Source: Rhododendron vialii
Taxonomy: Eukaryota; Streptophyta; Magnoliopsida; Ericales; Ericaceae
Reading direction: 5' to 3'
NCBI RefSeq assembly: GCF_030253575.1
Contig: NC_080569.1
Span: 2,624,001-2,688,000 of the forward strand
DNA length: 64,000 nt
A program made the translations under genes and the position numbers. Within the stretch, counting starts at the first letter, position 1. Each line of letters opens with the position of its first letter. This document shows, one piece after another, positions 48,191-59,508 of the stretch. Below the pieces are notes generated by a model, which made no database searches, was not told the origin of the DNA, and saw nothing but the letters and a program-made list of their open reading frames with translations.

Positions 48191-48595
48191 GAGTCTTAAA
48201 AATACAGTTTACCAACAAAGCTGCTGCTGCTGCTTATTTTTACCGGCGAAAGTCTTGGAGGAGGAGTTCAACGGTGTATCCATAGTAGTGTAATCTAAAC
48301 GGAGAACGGTGGTTTGGAAATAATCATTCTTTATATTTTCCTGTCCTGTCACAGCTGGAATTTTAGCCACAGGGTGAGACCACCGACACTAATTTTCGCA
48401 TATATAAGGGAGAGTCCACATGTGAGGAATAATATTATTGAATGCTTTTGACACAAATTATGTATCCAAATATAGATGTCCGGACGAAGATATGTTTGAA
48501 ACTTTCATGTGTGTGAGTCTCGCATAGGCACATGTACTATGGAAAACTCACACATTTCAAATGACTGTAGTAACATTCGTGTCTAAGCTCTACGT

Positions 48596-48826
48596 TCTGT
48601 TTGGAACTTGTGAGAGAAGTGAAATTTAAAAGTTATCCTCCTCTCTTGGTTTGGATCTTGTTAAAAGAGGAGAGAAAATAACGAAATAAATTCAACTTTC
48701 CTCCGTTTAAAAAATAAAACATAAAAATTCAACTTTCCTCCTATTTTCTCCACAACTTTCCCTCCACTTTCTCTCTTAATTATTTTCCTTTCTTTTGTTT
48801 TCCTTTCCACAAGTTTCAAACCGAGC
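48596..48826. mobile_element. MITE with GTTTGGAACTTGTG ends
   Basis: The start CTGTTTGGAACTTGTG and the end CACAAGTTTCAAACCGAG are imperfect inverted repeats. The interior repeats AATTCAACTTTCCTCC twice. Probably a Tourist- or hAT-like non-coding element; target duplication not resolved. Confidence 0.5.
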
Positions 48827-49139
48827 ATTATTCTTGATGTCTATGAGTCCATAGCGTAGATGTGCAAATACAACTCCAAACACCTAATTTGGGTTTGGAT
48901 ACTTATGTGTACATGACATAGATGTACGAATGCAAATTCAAATATAGATGTGATTCGGATACAAATATAACTGAAGTGGATTCCACATGCACCGTTGGCA
49001 TGAAATACCCATGATACTTGATACTTCTTTGTTAAATATGTAAACATTGAAAGATTATTCACTAATATGTGATAGAAAATAGACTTGAAACTTCACGTGG
49101 TGTCTCAAGTCTTTTTTTCACTCCACATTGGTGTGTGGC

Positions 49140-49262
49140 CTTAGGCTTCTTTTCCATTCTATGTTCCCATTGACCCCTCACTAATTATGGGGCCGCTAAC
49201 TTTTGAGCTCCGAATTAATTAATATACGTGTAAGTTGGTTCAGACATTTGAATATAATAAAA
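49140..49262 (+). mobile_element. SINE 3' fragment
   Basis: AATTAATTAATATACGTGTA, then AGTTGGTTCAGACATTTGAA and a poly-A run match the SINE 3' end. It lies about 280 bases upstream of the cyclin TATA box. Confidence 0.45.
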
Positions 49263-49390
49263 AAAATACTCCCATATAAAGAGGAGGCATAAACGGAATA
49301 ATTTTTCCCAAATATCTCCGTCAGTAACGAAAAGGAAAATCAAACTACCACAAAAACAGAAAAAGGAAACTCTACCTTCTCGTTAAAGAT

Positions 49391-49427
49391 ACGGAGAGAG
49401 AGAGAGAGGGGGGTAGAAAAAAAAACG

Positions 49428-49465
<38 letters not shown>

Positions 49466-49580
49466 CAGAATTCCCATGTGAAGTGACCTGAAAGGCAACC
49501 AAATTGGAGGGAGAGAAGAGAGAGCAAAAGAAGCAAACTTGGGGAATATATAAAGCGCTCTCTCTCTCTCTCGGGCCAAA
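49391..49580 (+). promoter_or_regulatory. cyclin core promoter: GA tracts and TATA box
   Basis: GA runs at about 49391-49406 and 49424-49463 precede TATATAAA at 49547-49554. The CT run after it (49558-49572) would lie near the start of transcription. This matches the predicted start of the leader exon ending at 49719. Confidence 0.55.
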
Positions 49581-49593
49581 AAGTGCTTTAGAT

Positions 49594-49620
49594 ATGGCCA
49601 TGAGAGAGAATACAACTTAG
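49594..49620 (+). other. short upstream ORF in cyclin leader
   Basis: A nine-codon frame including stop (MAMRENTT) sits in the predicted first, non-coding exon, which ends at the CG/GTAAGC donor at 49719. If transcription begins near 49580 this would be the first AUG of the mRNA. Whether it affects translation is unknown. Confidence 0.35.
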
Positions 49621-51069
49621 CTTGCCGAGATAAGCGCATAGAATAAGACATACTCCAAACAACAAGAATCTTGGCATTCCCATTATCCAGAAAGTAGATC
49701 TCTTTCGAAAACAAACTCGGTAAGCCATTCTCATCCTCTGATTTTCTTGAATTGCTTGTTCTAACTAAGGTGATTTGGGTTTGGGTCTTTGTAGTTAGTG
49801 AGTTGAGATCTACTCATTTGAGGCATGTCTTGTTTCTTGATTTTGATGTTGTAGCTATCCAAGGTGTTTTTTAAGACTACCAGTTTTAACTGGATCGATT
49901 GAACTGTTATGCGCTTCTTTTCTCGATCTCAGTAGTTCAATCTTGCTTGTGTACTGTGTGAACTTTGAGATTCCCCTGCAGGGCATTGTTAATTAGATTG
50001 TGCCCAGTCTTTTTTCCTTTCTTGGCAGAATTTCGCGGGTTTAGGGTTTTATATTTAGCAATATTGGGTAGTTTGATGTGGAATTAGGTAGTATTCAGAA
50101 TGCTTGACCTAGATTGAATTCAGAATAAAATGCATTCACCGTGCATGAATTTTAGGGAAATATTCTAGCTTGTTATTTATTAATTAATAAAAAGGCAAAG
50201 GACGTGTGACTTGAAAATGCATAGATTCTCCGTTCGATTTGAGAAATAAGGCATCATATTTTACAAATATACTGATACACAAGAAGGAAAGACTCTGTGG
50301 TAAAATAAAAAAATAAAAAAAAAATTTACATGAAACTACCGATTCTTCGCTTCTGAATTGTTTTCCACCTATCAAGCTTGATGAAGTAAAGCTAAGGCTT
50401 CAGTGATTTTAATATATTCTCTATGTTTCTGTTTATTCACGGATAATGTACTAGTCGTAAGAAATGTTGCCTCGGTCTCTTTATTCAACCAAAAAAATGT
50501 AGCCATTATTGACCATCAGTTTGGTTATGTTAAATTACGTCTTGTATATTCCATTTAAAATGGAGATTAGAAGTATTTGGTTCATCAAGTTTTTGTTTCT
50601 GTGCAACTCCTTATTGATGGGGATACTACGATGCATTTTGATTTCTAAATGCATTTGTTTTAGCTTTGGTTCATCGGAATAATCAAAATTGGATTTTTTT
50701 GAAATACCCAAAGAAATTATTGTGGGTCAAGGTCTTCATCAATTGCCTAGTAATTCTCCTGAGTCCGTGGTGGGGATAATCGGAACAGGGTTTTAATGGT
50801 TACAATATCTGATGCTTGGATTTGGTTCGGTCCTTCTCTTGTTGACTGAGCCTTCAAAATTCTTTAGTTCGATTTAAATCTTAATACTTGGTCAGAATGC
50901 ATTTTCTTCCGTCTAGCTTTACATGTTTCCCTCTCATGTTGTTTTGGAAGTTGGAACATAGGCTATTTAAACTTCTCTCTCTCATTTCACCTCCAAGAAA
51001 ATTTCTGTTCTTCATTTCTCCTACATTGAATAACTTATCAATGCTACTCTGTTGCACCGCAGCTTAGAT

Positions 51070-51923
51070 ATGGGAACCTTGGCGCTTGAAACAGAGTCTG
51101 TGATCTCCGACATTTTCCGATCTTTAGGGCTTAAAGAATCAGGCAAGGAGAATCCAGAAATCCCACGAGTTCTTCGGCTTCTTTCTTCACTGCTTGAGAG
51201 ATCTGTTCAGAAAAATGAAATTTTACTTGAGAATTCACAAATTAAAGATGTCCTTACAATATTTCACGGCTCAAGAGCACCTTCTCTAGGCATTCAACAG
51301 TATCTTGATCGAATCTTCAAGTACTCATGCTGCAGCCCTTCGTGCTTTGTCTTGGCCCACATTTATTTGGAGAGATTTATCCAACGAAAGAAAGTTCATT
51401 TAACCTCCCTCAATGTTCACCGGCTTGTAATCACAAGTGTGATGGTGGCAGCAAAATTTATTGATGACGCGTGAGTATTAGTCTCCTCTATTATACTATG
51501 CTTTGAATGTTTGAAACCTAGGTGGTTTATGCGTAGGTTTTTTATAATACGAATGCTATCAGTGTTTGTTACTGAAATTCTTTTTCTGCATTATTTTCCG
51601 CTTGTTGCATCCTTTCGTTAACCTTTGCATCAGGGATAATTCAAATATAATCCCTTCGGTTTTTCAGATACTTCAATAACGATTACTATGCAAGAGTGGG
51701 AGGAGTAAGCACAAAAGAGTTGAATAGATTGGAGATGAAATTCTTGTTTGGTCTGGATTTTAGACTCTACGTAAGCGTTGAAGCATTTGGGAAGTGCTGT
51801 TCGCAATTGGAAAAGGAAGCGGCTCTTGGGATTCCCATTGAACGACCAATTCTGGCCTGCAGAATCAGGGAGAGCTGGTCCAACACAGATGATTCATCTT
51901 GCGCTTCCACAACTGCTACATGA
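51070..51923 (+). CDS. CYCU3-1: U/P-type cyclin (CYCU3-1-like)
   Basis: P/U-type cyclins are plant relatives of the yeast Pho80 cyclins and bind A-type CDKs. Two coding exons, 51070-51470 and 51668-51923, encode 218 residues. The cyclin box is clear: YLDRIFKYSCCSPSCFVLAH, LNVHRLVITSVMVAAKF, and across the intron FIDDAYFNNDYYARVGGVST, then KELNRLEMKFLFGLDF. The junction is GC/GTGAGT to CAG/ATAC in phase 2. The N- and C-terminal tails (SLLERSVQKNEIL; DDSSCASTTAT) resemble Arabidopsis CYCU3;1 (CYCP1;1, At3g63120), which lies beside RanGAP1, as this gene lies beside RanGAP. The in-frame MHRSLD upstream spans the leader splice site, so MGTLALE is taken as start. A 1.34-kb leader intron (49720-51062) precedes it. 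Confidence 0.93.
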
Positions 51924-52727
51924 AGAATTCGTATGTATCATTTCAAATTATCAATTCAGGGGGTTGTCAATTGTTATAAAATGGTCATTAGAGATTCAGA
52001 ATGGTTGGTTTCTAAGCAGGCAGTGTGAAATTTTGTTTCAGTGTCCTGTTTGTGTGATTGTTTTCGGTCTTCATTTCTGTCCCCAAAGCTTCCAACTTTT
52101 CTGTTGGTTTTCCCAGAATGATTTCAGTCTTTCGTTGGACAGAAGCTCATTATTAAGAGAAGATGTTGCTATGATTGCCCAAGAAATTTGCCGCTATGAT
52201 TGTTTGCATAAGCAAAGCTCCCGGTTACATCGATCCGGGTTCTGATTTATTTCCCCAATGCAACCAGTTGAGAATTCGGGATCGCTCACGAAATTTGATC
52301 TGGTCCTTGTATGATATCATGATAAGAGGACAAAAGAGCAAGGCCTAGTACCCACAGTGAGAGTACTGTGAACCTGAAATCATTTTGGTGTGCTTTTATG
52401 GGAACCACTGTATTACCAGACAAATTTTGAAGAAACAATATTGTTTCCAGTAATATCCATTATGTGCATAGGATCACATTTCTCTTATATGTATGACCTC
52501 CTAAACGTTACAACTTACAACAACACGAACCCTACAAATCATTGAGAACTCTTAAACTCAATGAGGATCTTAGTCTTGCTCATAGCACCAGATCTTTCCT
52601 CAGCTTAATAGTCCACCATGTTCCAAATCTGCAGTCGCAGAAGACATCTACGTCACTTCAAAACTGACAAATAAATACAACCACCGGGTCTTCTGGTCTC
52701 GAAACAGAAAATATCCCACTGCATCAT

Positions 52728-55700
52728 TCATCGAGGAGGCCTCTCTAAGCCAATCCAACCAAACTTCCCTTTACGAAAGTCAGCCAAGATACGAAATGCC
52801 GCTTGATGTGTATCTCCACTGAACAACTGAAGTGCAAGCTTCTGAACGAATCTGCGATCCAGAATTGTAATAGATCTTAAGTTAGTGCTCGCATGGAGTC
52901 CAATTCCAACTGTTCTGCTTCGGTCGAGTTGGACATTTAACAATTGTGAAAAACCCAAGTGCACCAATGAGCACACACTACAACTTACGTTTTACCACAT
53001 TGACAATCCATCTCAATCTTGTAACGGTTGTACATAGCTTTTGTACCTGCAACGAACAAATAACATTTTTCGGCATTGAAGCAAAGGAAAATATCGAGTT
53101 TAACAAAGAACACAGAGCAATTAGAAAAAAGAGGAGGAAACACACCAACAGTTGGATGCTTTGAGAGCATCTGAACGAGAATCGCTGCAACATTAGTGAC
53201 GTCATAGGATCTCTCTCCAATATCATCACATATAGCAAGCTTTATTGCAGCTGACTGATCACTTATCCGCATTGGGATCATACCAGGGGAATCCAGCAAC
53301 TCCAGATCTTTCCCAAATCGAACCCATCTTCCCAAGAACAAGGGATAGATCAAATGTACAAAAACATAATGAGAACCCAGCAGTCCCACTTAATAATAAC
53401 TTCACATATTACTAGTCGACGTAAGCAGATGTAATCTAATGTGCGGTAGTCCCTAGGTTAGAAAACTTCTCCCACAATCGACGAACTCTCAAAAATTCTG
53501 TTTTAACTTTATAACCTAACTCTTCAGATTCTGGAACTTGAAAATTTTCTATTCTCACAACACAAAATAATTCCAGTTTCAGTTACTTTTGTGAAAGCTT
53601 CTTTCACCCTAACTGATGTCAGATTGGACTTAAAAGTTGAACCAAGTGTCATTAATAACTCTTCTCATTCTGCATTGACTTCAGAGAGTATGACTAAAGC
53701 AAAAGGACATACTTCAATTCCCTTGTAACACCTGGTCGTGGAGCTGCTGGACACATCCGGCGCTTAAGCAAACGGTTTATCAAAGATGATTTCCCAACAT
53801 TTGGATAACCAACTATTCCAGCTCGAACCTGCCAAAGAGTGAAGGCAAAATCTTCATAGAGCAAAAGGAAGAAAAAAATCCGGTCAAGGCACAACTTCAG
53901 GCCTTAAATTGCAATCAATATTACTCACTCTGGATCTTTTTGGTAGATTCAACCTAGAGCATAGAGCAAAACAAACAAAAAAGGAAGGAAAATACATGAA
54001 AGAAAAATAACATGTTGAGGGTACGGAGCACAAACGCCAAGAGTTTCATCATTCCTTAATGGCCTTAGAGGATAGGACTGATCTGAATTTGGTGAACTTT
54101 GAAACCACTGATAAGCTAAAACCTAGCACGTATTTAGAAGAGTAGACAGAAAGGGCAACAGATTTCAACAAAAAGCAATCCACCTGCCAGAGCTGTACAC
54201 CTGAAAAGCCATGAAACAATCTGCAACGGACCAGCTCTGGCAACAATTATGCCCTAATGGAAGGTGCATGATAATATTGGGATTTGAAAACTCACTGGGC
54301 GGGGGAGTAGTCCTTTTGCTCTGCGTTTCAAATTCACACCAGTTGCTAATGCCTTGGCTAACCTACCCAACTTCATTGTGCCCTGCACCCCATACAAGAA
54401 AATAAGAATTGTCCATTGTGCTCCTCCGTCAGCAGATTAAAGTACCAAGATAGTATCAAGTACCATGCCAAGCTGCCCATTGGAAAAGACAACCTTCACC
54501 CCTTGCCTCGTGAAATAATTTGCCCAAGCATTCCGGTCTTTAGTGGATATCATATCTTCTCTATTCAAAACCAAAATTCGTTTTCTGTTTCCAAGCCACG
54601 CATCCATCTGCTTGGATGAGTTCAATACATAAGGATATGAACAAGATAGTCAGGATAAAAAGTTACGAAGGACTGAACAACTCTGTCCAAAAGGCAGAAT
54701 GTGGATTCACGTTAAGCTGCAATCTTAGTTGTGAAAAGCATACAATAACAGTACAATTGTCTTGTTTACAAATCATATGCATGTTTTTGCTGAAGGAGTA
54801 GAAGTTTTCTTCAATTCCCGTTGTTTTTGGCTAGTTTTGTAGTTGAATAACATGACAATAGCCTATACTCTGCATAATGACATGACACCAGTGTATATTC
54901 TCCTCATGAAAGAAAGATGGGATGATCCCTATTCCATAATTAAAATACAAAATAGGTGATTGACAGGCACTAAATAACAACTTAGCTTTATTATGTTTGC
55001 TCAGCATTGAGCATGCTCACCTAGTACTACATGTTCTTAGATTCCAGTATTTACCAACAAAACAAAAACACTATCATACAAACACATCCAAAAATACTAG
55101 ATAAATTTCAAACAAATACACAATCATTCACCTGTGGATGACTTGTGGACATAGGAATCCTTGCATCTCGCACTTCTATCACGACATCCATCAATTTGAG
55201 CTGTTCTTTAAGTTCCTTCTCGGTCTTTGCAATATGACCAGGATACCACTGTTGCAGGGCCAATACTAATTACAGGTGTAAAAATTATTGGCCAAAAGTA
55301 CAAAATTCAATCTCAATATCAAGTATCCAGGTTTATCAGCAAGTTCTACCTGCACAGGGCGCAATTCCTTCGTCCAGTGATAGAGGTCAGTATCAAGATC
55401 GGGCCAATAATTTTCTCCTCCATAGGCGTCCAACAAGTCATTGGAACTGGAATTCCTCCCATACCACCCTGGTGTTTTCCCACCAACAATCTGAAAGTGG
55501 TTGGCATCGAAACCAAGTTCTTCATTCGAATAAGAGGACGAGAAGAGTTTCATAAGCACATCAATCACTAGGTATTCTTAAACTCACAAATAAAGCCCCT
55601 CTATGCTTATGCCAATCCTCACAGATCCTCCAAAACAGGAGGATCCTCCGGAACAGATCCTCCTGAACAGGAGGATCACAACTGTGAGGACTGGCTTCTT

Positions 55701-56740
55701 GATTCCCAAATTTTTGCCATTAACAATTGTAGATAGGCTTTTCTTTACTTGATGGTGCTTAGGTGATTGTTAGGCCTTTTGTTGCATGGGTTTTCCGGGG
55801 GGATGCCCCTGTTGGTTTTTGTAGCTTCTCACGCTTTTTTGGTGAAATGAATTTACTTCCCCGCCCAAAAAAAAAAAGAGAAAATATATCCACATAACTG
55901 TGGCAGATTGGCAATTTCTCTGATTGCCCCTAGCTCTTACTATGGCCGTTTAGGTATTTCTCTGAATGTCACTAGCTCTCATTCGGTAGGTAAATTGCCA
56001 GCTGTTGCTAGAGTTAAGCAATGTGTAGTGACAAATTGCTACATATTTGCAATGTCCAAATGTTTTTTCTCCTGTTTTCTTCACAAAAAGTCCAATACAA
56101 ACGACATTTGCAGAGAAATGCGTTGTCAAATATAGTTACTGTTTCTAAACCCTGAGCAAAATTCAGCACAAGACTAAGTTCTAGCTTAACTCAAGCCTTT
56201 TATATCTAACTATTGGAGAGCTCTTGACAGCAGTGAATCCTTTAGGCCCAACTGGGGCTGGGCAGCTAAAATTTCCGCAACTCTTACATGGGAAAACAGT
56301 ACAAAAAGGAATTCAAACGAAAAACGAAAATGTCAGAAAGGAATATGTTTCAATTCTATTACTTATCTAATTAGGGTTCTGAAACCAGAGGCTCCTTTCA
56401 TCTGAGCCTTGTATACAATTAAAAGAGGGCCCTGAATGCTAGAAGAGTAGATATTAACAATCTGAACAAGTAGTAAAGGTAAAACAGGAATTCTTAACCT
56501 CGTTAATGAAAACAATGGAATTTCAAACTTGAAACGGAGAGTAACCTACAGATGAGTTGTAGACTAGTAGTATATGCGTATGCGAAATTGATGACTTGCC
56601 TGAATAGTTGGCGGAGACGAAAGGGAAGATGAAGCTGCGAGAGCAGTCGGCGGCGGCGGCGGCGGTGTCCGGCAATGATGATGAAAATTCGTAGACAGGG
56701 GAGGGTTGGGAAGCCATAGCCTGTTGAGGTGAACCGCCAT
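52728..56740 (-). CDS. DGP3: DAR GTPase 3, chloroplastic (circularly permuted)
   Basis: A YlqF/RbgA-type GTPase; bacterial relatives assist assembly of the large ribosomal subunit, so a plastid ribosome role is likely. Nine exons: 56600-56740, 55350-55490, 55132-55248, 54464-54607, 54296-54382, 53713-53828, 53146-53327, 52989-53046, 52728-52851, in frame throughout, 369 residues (Arabidopsis DGP3 is about 372). The N-terminus ([15 protein letters not shown], a Pro run, then Ala/Ser) fits a transit peptide. Motifs are in permuted order: DAR at 122-124 ([10 protein letters not shown]), G4 NRED at 148-151, G1 GYPNVGKSS at 217-225, G3 DSPG at 261-264. The C-terminus ends [11 protein letters not shown]. 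Intron 1 starts with GC (CAG/GCAAGT), a recognised minor donor class. The start Met is in a different frame from the longer upstream frame. Confidence 0.95.
55612..55694. repeat. small inverted-repeat cluster in DGP3 intron 1
   Basis: Outer arms CCAATCCTCACAG and CTGTGAGGACTGG enclose several copies of GATCCTCC and its inverse GGAGGATC. It could be a tiny foldback element. It lies in the 1.1-kb first intron (55491-56599). Confidence 0.65.
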
Positions 56741-56831
56741 TTTTGGTTAGTTGCAGGATTGGGGATACACGGTTATTAGTTTTGGGAGCATATATAAAAG
56801 TAGAAAAGGTCAAAACTTTCAATTTTTATTA

Positions 56832-57042
56832 CTCTCCCGTCTCAAATTAAGTGTCCATTTTCACCCTTCGGGAGACTTCAAAATATTTTTTATATCTTTT
56901 TATCTATAATATTTTTTAGATGTATTAGTTCTATTATACATAAAATTTTAAAAATATTATAAATTGAAAAAATATAAGAAATTTTGTAAATGACGGGGCT
57001 GCCAAAAAACGACATTTATTTTGGAACAAAGGATTAAGGAAG
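56832..57042. mobile_element. Stowaway-like MITE upstream of DGP3
   Basis: The left end CTCTCCCGTCTCAAATTAAG and the degenerate right end TTTTGGAACAAAGGATTAAG are of the CTCCCTCCGTCCC class, with TA outside both ends. It sits about 90 bases upstream of the DGP3 start codon, so it may overlap that promoter. Confidence 0.65.
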
Positions 57043-57218
57043 TAATATTTTACGTACTTTTTGATTTTCTGGTACAGTTTTTAATCAATTATTGCTAAAA
57101 TGGACCCAAATAATGAGCATTTTATTTTATATTATCTTTACAAAACTTTTTTTTAACATTTTGTCGGTATTTGTTATTTGTCTGATTAGTCTAGAATCAA
57201 TAAAAAAATAAAAAGCAA

Positions 57219-57609
57219 AAATGCTACTGGTACAGCAGCTGCTGTACAGCAGCTGCGTACAGATCCTATTTGCGCCCGCCTCGGGTCCCGCAAAGATAAT
57301 CGAAGCCGCTCATTTTGTTCAAAATACGTCGTTTAAGGTCCTTGAAAAAAATTACCTCAATCCGATATCGGGAAGGGTGTTTACGAATCATCCAACTTTG
57401 CTTCAAAATTTAGCCTAAATTTTGAAGCAAAGTTGGATGATTCGTAAACACCCTTCCCGATATCGGATTGAGGTAATTTTTTGCAGGAACCTTAAACGAC
57501 GTATTTTGAACAAAATGAGCGGCTCCGATCATCTTTGCGGAACCCGAGGCGGGCGCAAATGGGATCTGTACGCAGCTGCTGTACAGCAGCTGCTGTACCA
57601 GTAGCACCA
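57219..57609. mobile_element. long foldback MITE with palindromic ends
   Basis: The arms of about 195 bp are nearly exact reverse complements and meet at AAAATTTAGCCTAAATTTT with almost no loop. The ends are TGCTACTGGTACAGCAGCTG and its inverse, each containing its own GTACAGCAGCTGCTGTAC palindrome. Inner words CGCCTCGGGT and TCATTTTGTTCAAAATA recur in the 17.98-kb element. No coding capacity and no clear target duplication. Confidence 0.85.
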
Positions 57610-57859
57610 CTCAATAAAAAGTGATGCGGATCAGAATCATCAGATAGCTGAAAAGTACCTGGCAACCCGATCATTGGAGGAAGGCTTGCTAGACTCCACC
57701 GAGTCCGAAAAAGATTTTTCCTTTTCGCATATTTTCTTATTTCAGCTTATTCAAGGCTATATCCAATCCTTTGATTTTGTTTCTAGTTTTGTTTAATTCC
57801 TTCCTTTGTGTTTTGGATTTGATTTGAATTTCCTTTTCTTGTCCAACTGGTACTAATAG

Positions 57860-58050
57860 TAACCCGAGGGGTTGTCTCAATTGGTTAAGACCTAGAATAT
57901 GCTCTCCCAAATCCTCAGTTCGAATCCCCTAAGGGTTACCCCATGGGCTCCCATAAGAACGGGACACAAGTTGGTGGAAGACCGTAGAAATTTAATTCCA
58001 TAATGCGAGTAAGCTGGTCCAAGGACACTCTACATTATCAAAAAAAAAAA
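57860..58050 (+). mobile_element. tRNA-derived SINE with target duplication
   Basis: Box A (TGTCTCAATTGGTTAAG) and box B (AGTTCGAATCCCC) of a Pol III promoter are present, followed by a body ending ATGCGAGTAAGCTGGTCC and a poly-A tail. The 14-bp word ACTGGTACTAATAG immediately precedes it (57846-57859) and follows the tail (58051-58064), a clean target-site duplication. This is the best-preserved copy of the SINE family in the window and lies between DGP3 and the ARM/BTB gene. Confidence 0.9.
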
Positions 58051-58064
58051 ACTGGTACTAATAG

Positions 58065-58752
58065 CAAATGGCTCTTACCACCTAACTTGCACACAATGAC
58101 TCATTTACGTGGTGGGTAATAATGCAATTTTCTCATTAAGATAAACCTTGCAAGACCATCCATTGGGCTCACTAACTAAGGATTACTCCTTTTTTTTTTT
58201 AGTTCTTTTAGTTCTTCCTCCACAAATTCAGATCCAAATATAACTCGCACTCAACTTTTTCCTCCCTTCTCTTTTTGCTCAGCAAGAGATTTCATTTCAT
58301 AGACAATGAAGTTAGTAATACAAAGTACAAACTTAAAGTCAATAGCCAAAAGAGTCCTACAAGCATAGCGAGAGTCCACTACTTAAAAGAACAAAGAATT
58401 AAGTAACCAATAATAGTTCTCATGGCCACACCATGACAAACTTTCGAAGGTTAAGCTATCTCTTCTCATTTCCCCCCACTTTTGTTTGGGACTTTTTTGC
58501 AAAGACTTGCAGGCTTGCAAATGAGAAACACCCGGGAGTTTTTTTTTTTTGATCCGCAGAAACACCCGGGAGTTACTCGAGAAGAATAACTGCTGCCAAA
58601 ACCTGAAACTCGCATTAGCCGCGGTATTAGCAAAACATCTCTGGATCAGGATGATTGATCACTTGCTCCTTCCGTTTTCTCGCAAACGGGGAAACTAACC
58701 GCAATCTGTACATTCTGTGTTTGAAACGATAACCACAACAGAGACAACCCAT
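58065..58752. other. spacer and 3' region of ARM/BTB gene
   Basis: No separate gene is seen. The part nearest 58752 should be the 3' untranslated region of the ARM/BTB gene. A poly-T/TTGATCC piece near 58530-58556 is flanked by repeats of AGAAACACCCGGGAGTT, which looks like a small insertion with its duplicated target. Confidence 0.4.
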
Positions 58753-59436
58753 CTACTGCGGCAAGTCAGTTTGGATACGCCTAGAAAGCGCTCTGGCAAA
58801 GTAATTGCGCATCTCTGGTAAAATACGTTGAATAAGATGAGAGAACCTGCATATCATGCTTCCTTGATGAGTAGAGGAAAATAGAGAATTTGCACAGAAT
58901 AACAAACACTAATAAGAGAATGTATTCACTATTTTGGGAAGGTGGAGCCAAGGTAGCTTGTAATACCCGATGCTTCAATACTTATTTCGAAGGAAAATGC
59001 AGACAACAAAGCATCCTAATAAAGACAACTATTTTAAACAAATAGAGATCTTTGATTCAATTCCTAGCCCTTTAAAAATACAAGTGTTGATAGTGCAGAC
59101 AGACAACGATTGTGCTCATAAAACCCAGGTCAAACTTCATTCAATAAAGAGTGACATTTCAGTCAAAACCTCAAATTGGGCTAGCCAAATGAATTCCGGT
59201 TCCATAATCGAACCGGCAAATTTAAATCGGAACACTCCACAATGGAAGGAAATACGAGTTTAGAGTTAAAGCTAGGCTTGATTAAGTGAATGACGTTACT
59301 ATTCACTTTCCAACCAAGGACATTTCTCTTTCTTAATGAATGACAATCAAATTCTATGTACTTAGAGAATTCTTTATTTTATTGACAACTGTTAGAGAGT
59401 TCTTTATTAAGATGAGGATTTGTGTCCGCTAGCTGA

Positions 59437-59508
<72 letters not shown>

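Noticed and set aside
56523-56822. A 99-codon minus frame covering the DGP3 first exon
   Set aside because: A different frame. The MAVHLNRLW frame splices through the GC donor in phase to the conserved DGP3 exon 2.
57880-57960. A tRNA gene (box A and box B present)
   Set aside because: No cloverleaf closes, and the segment has a poly-A tail and a 14-bp target duplication, so it is a SINE.
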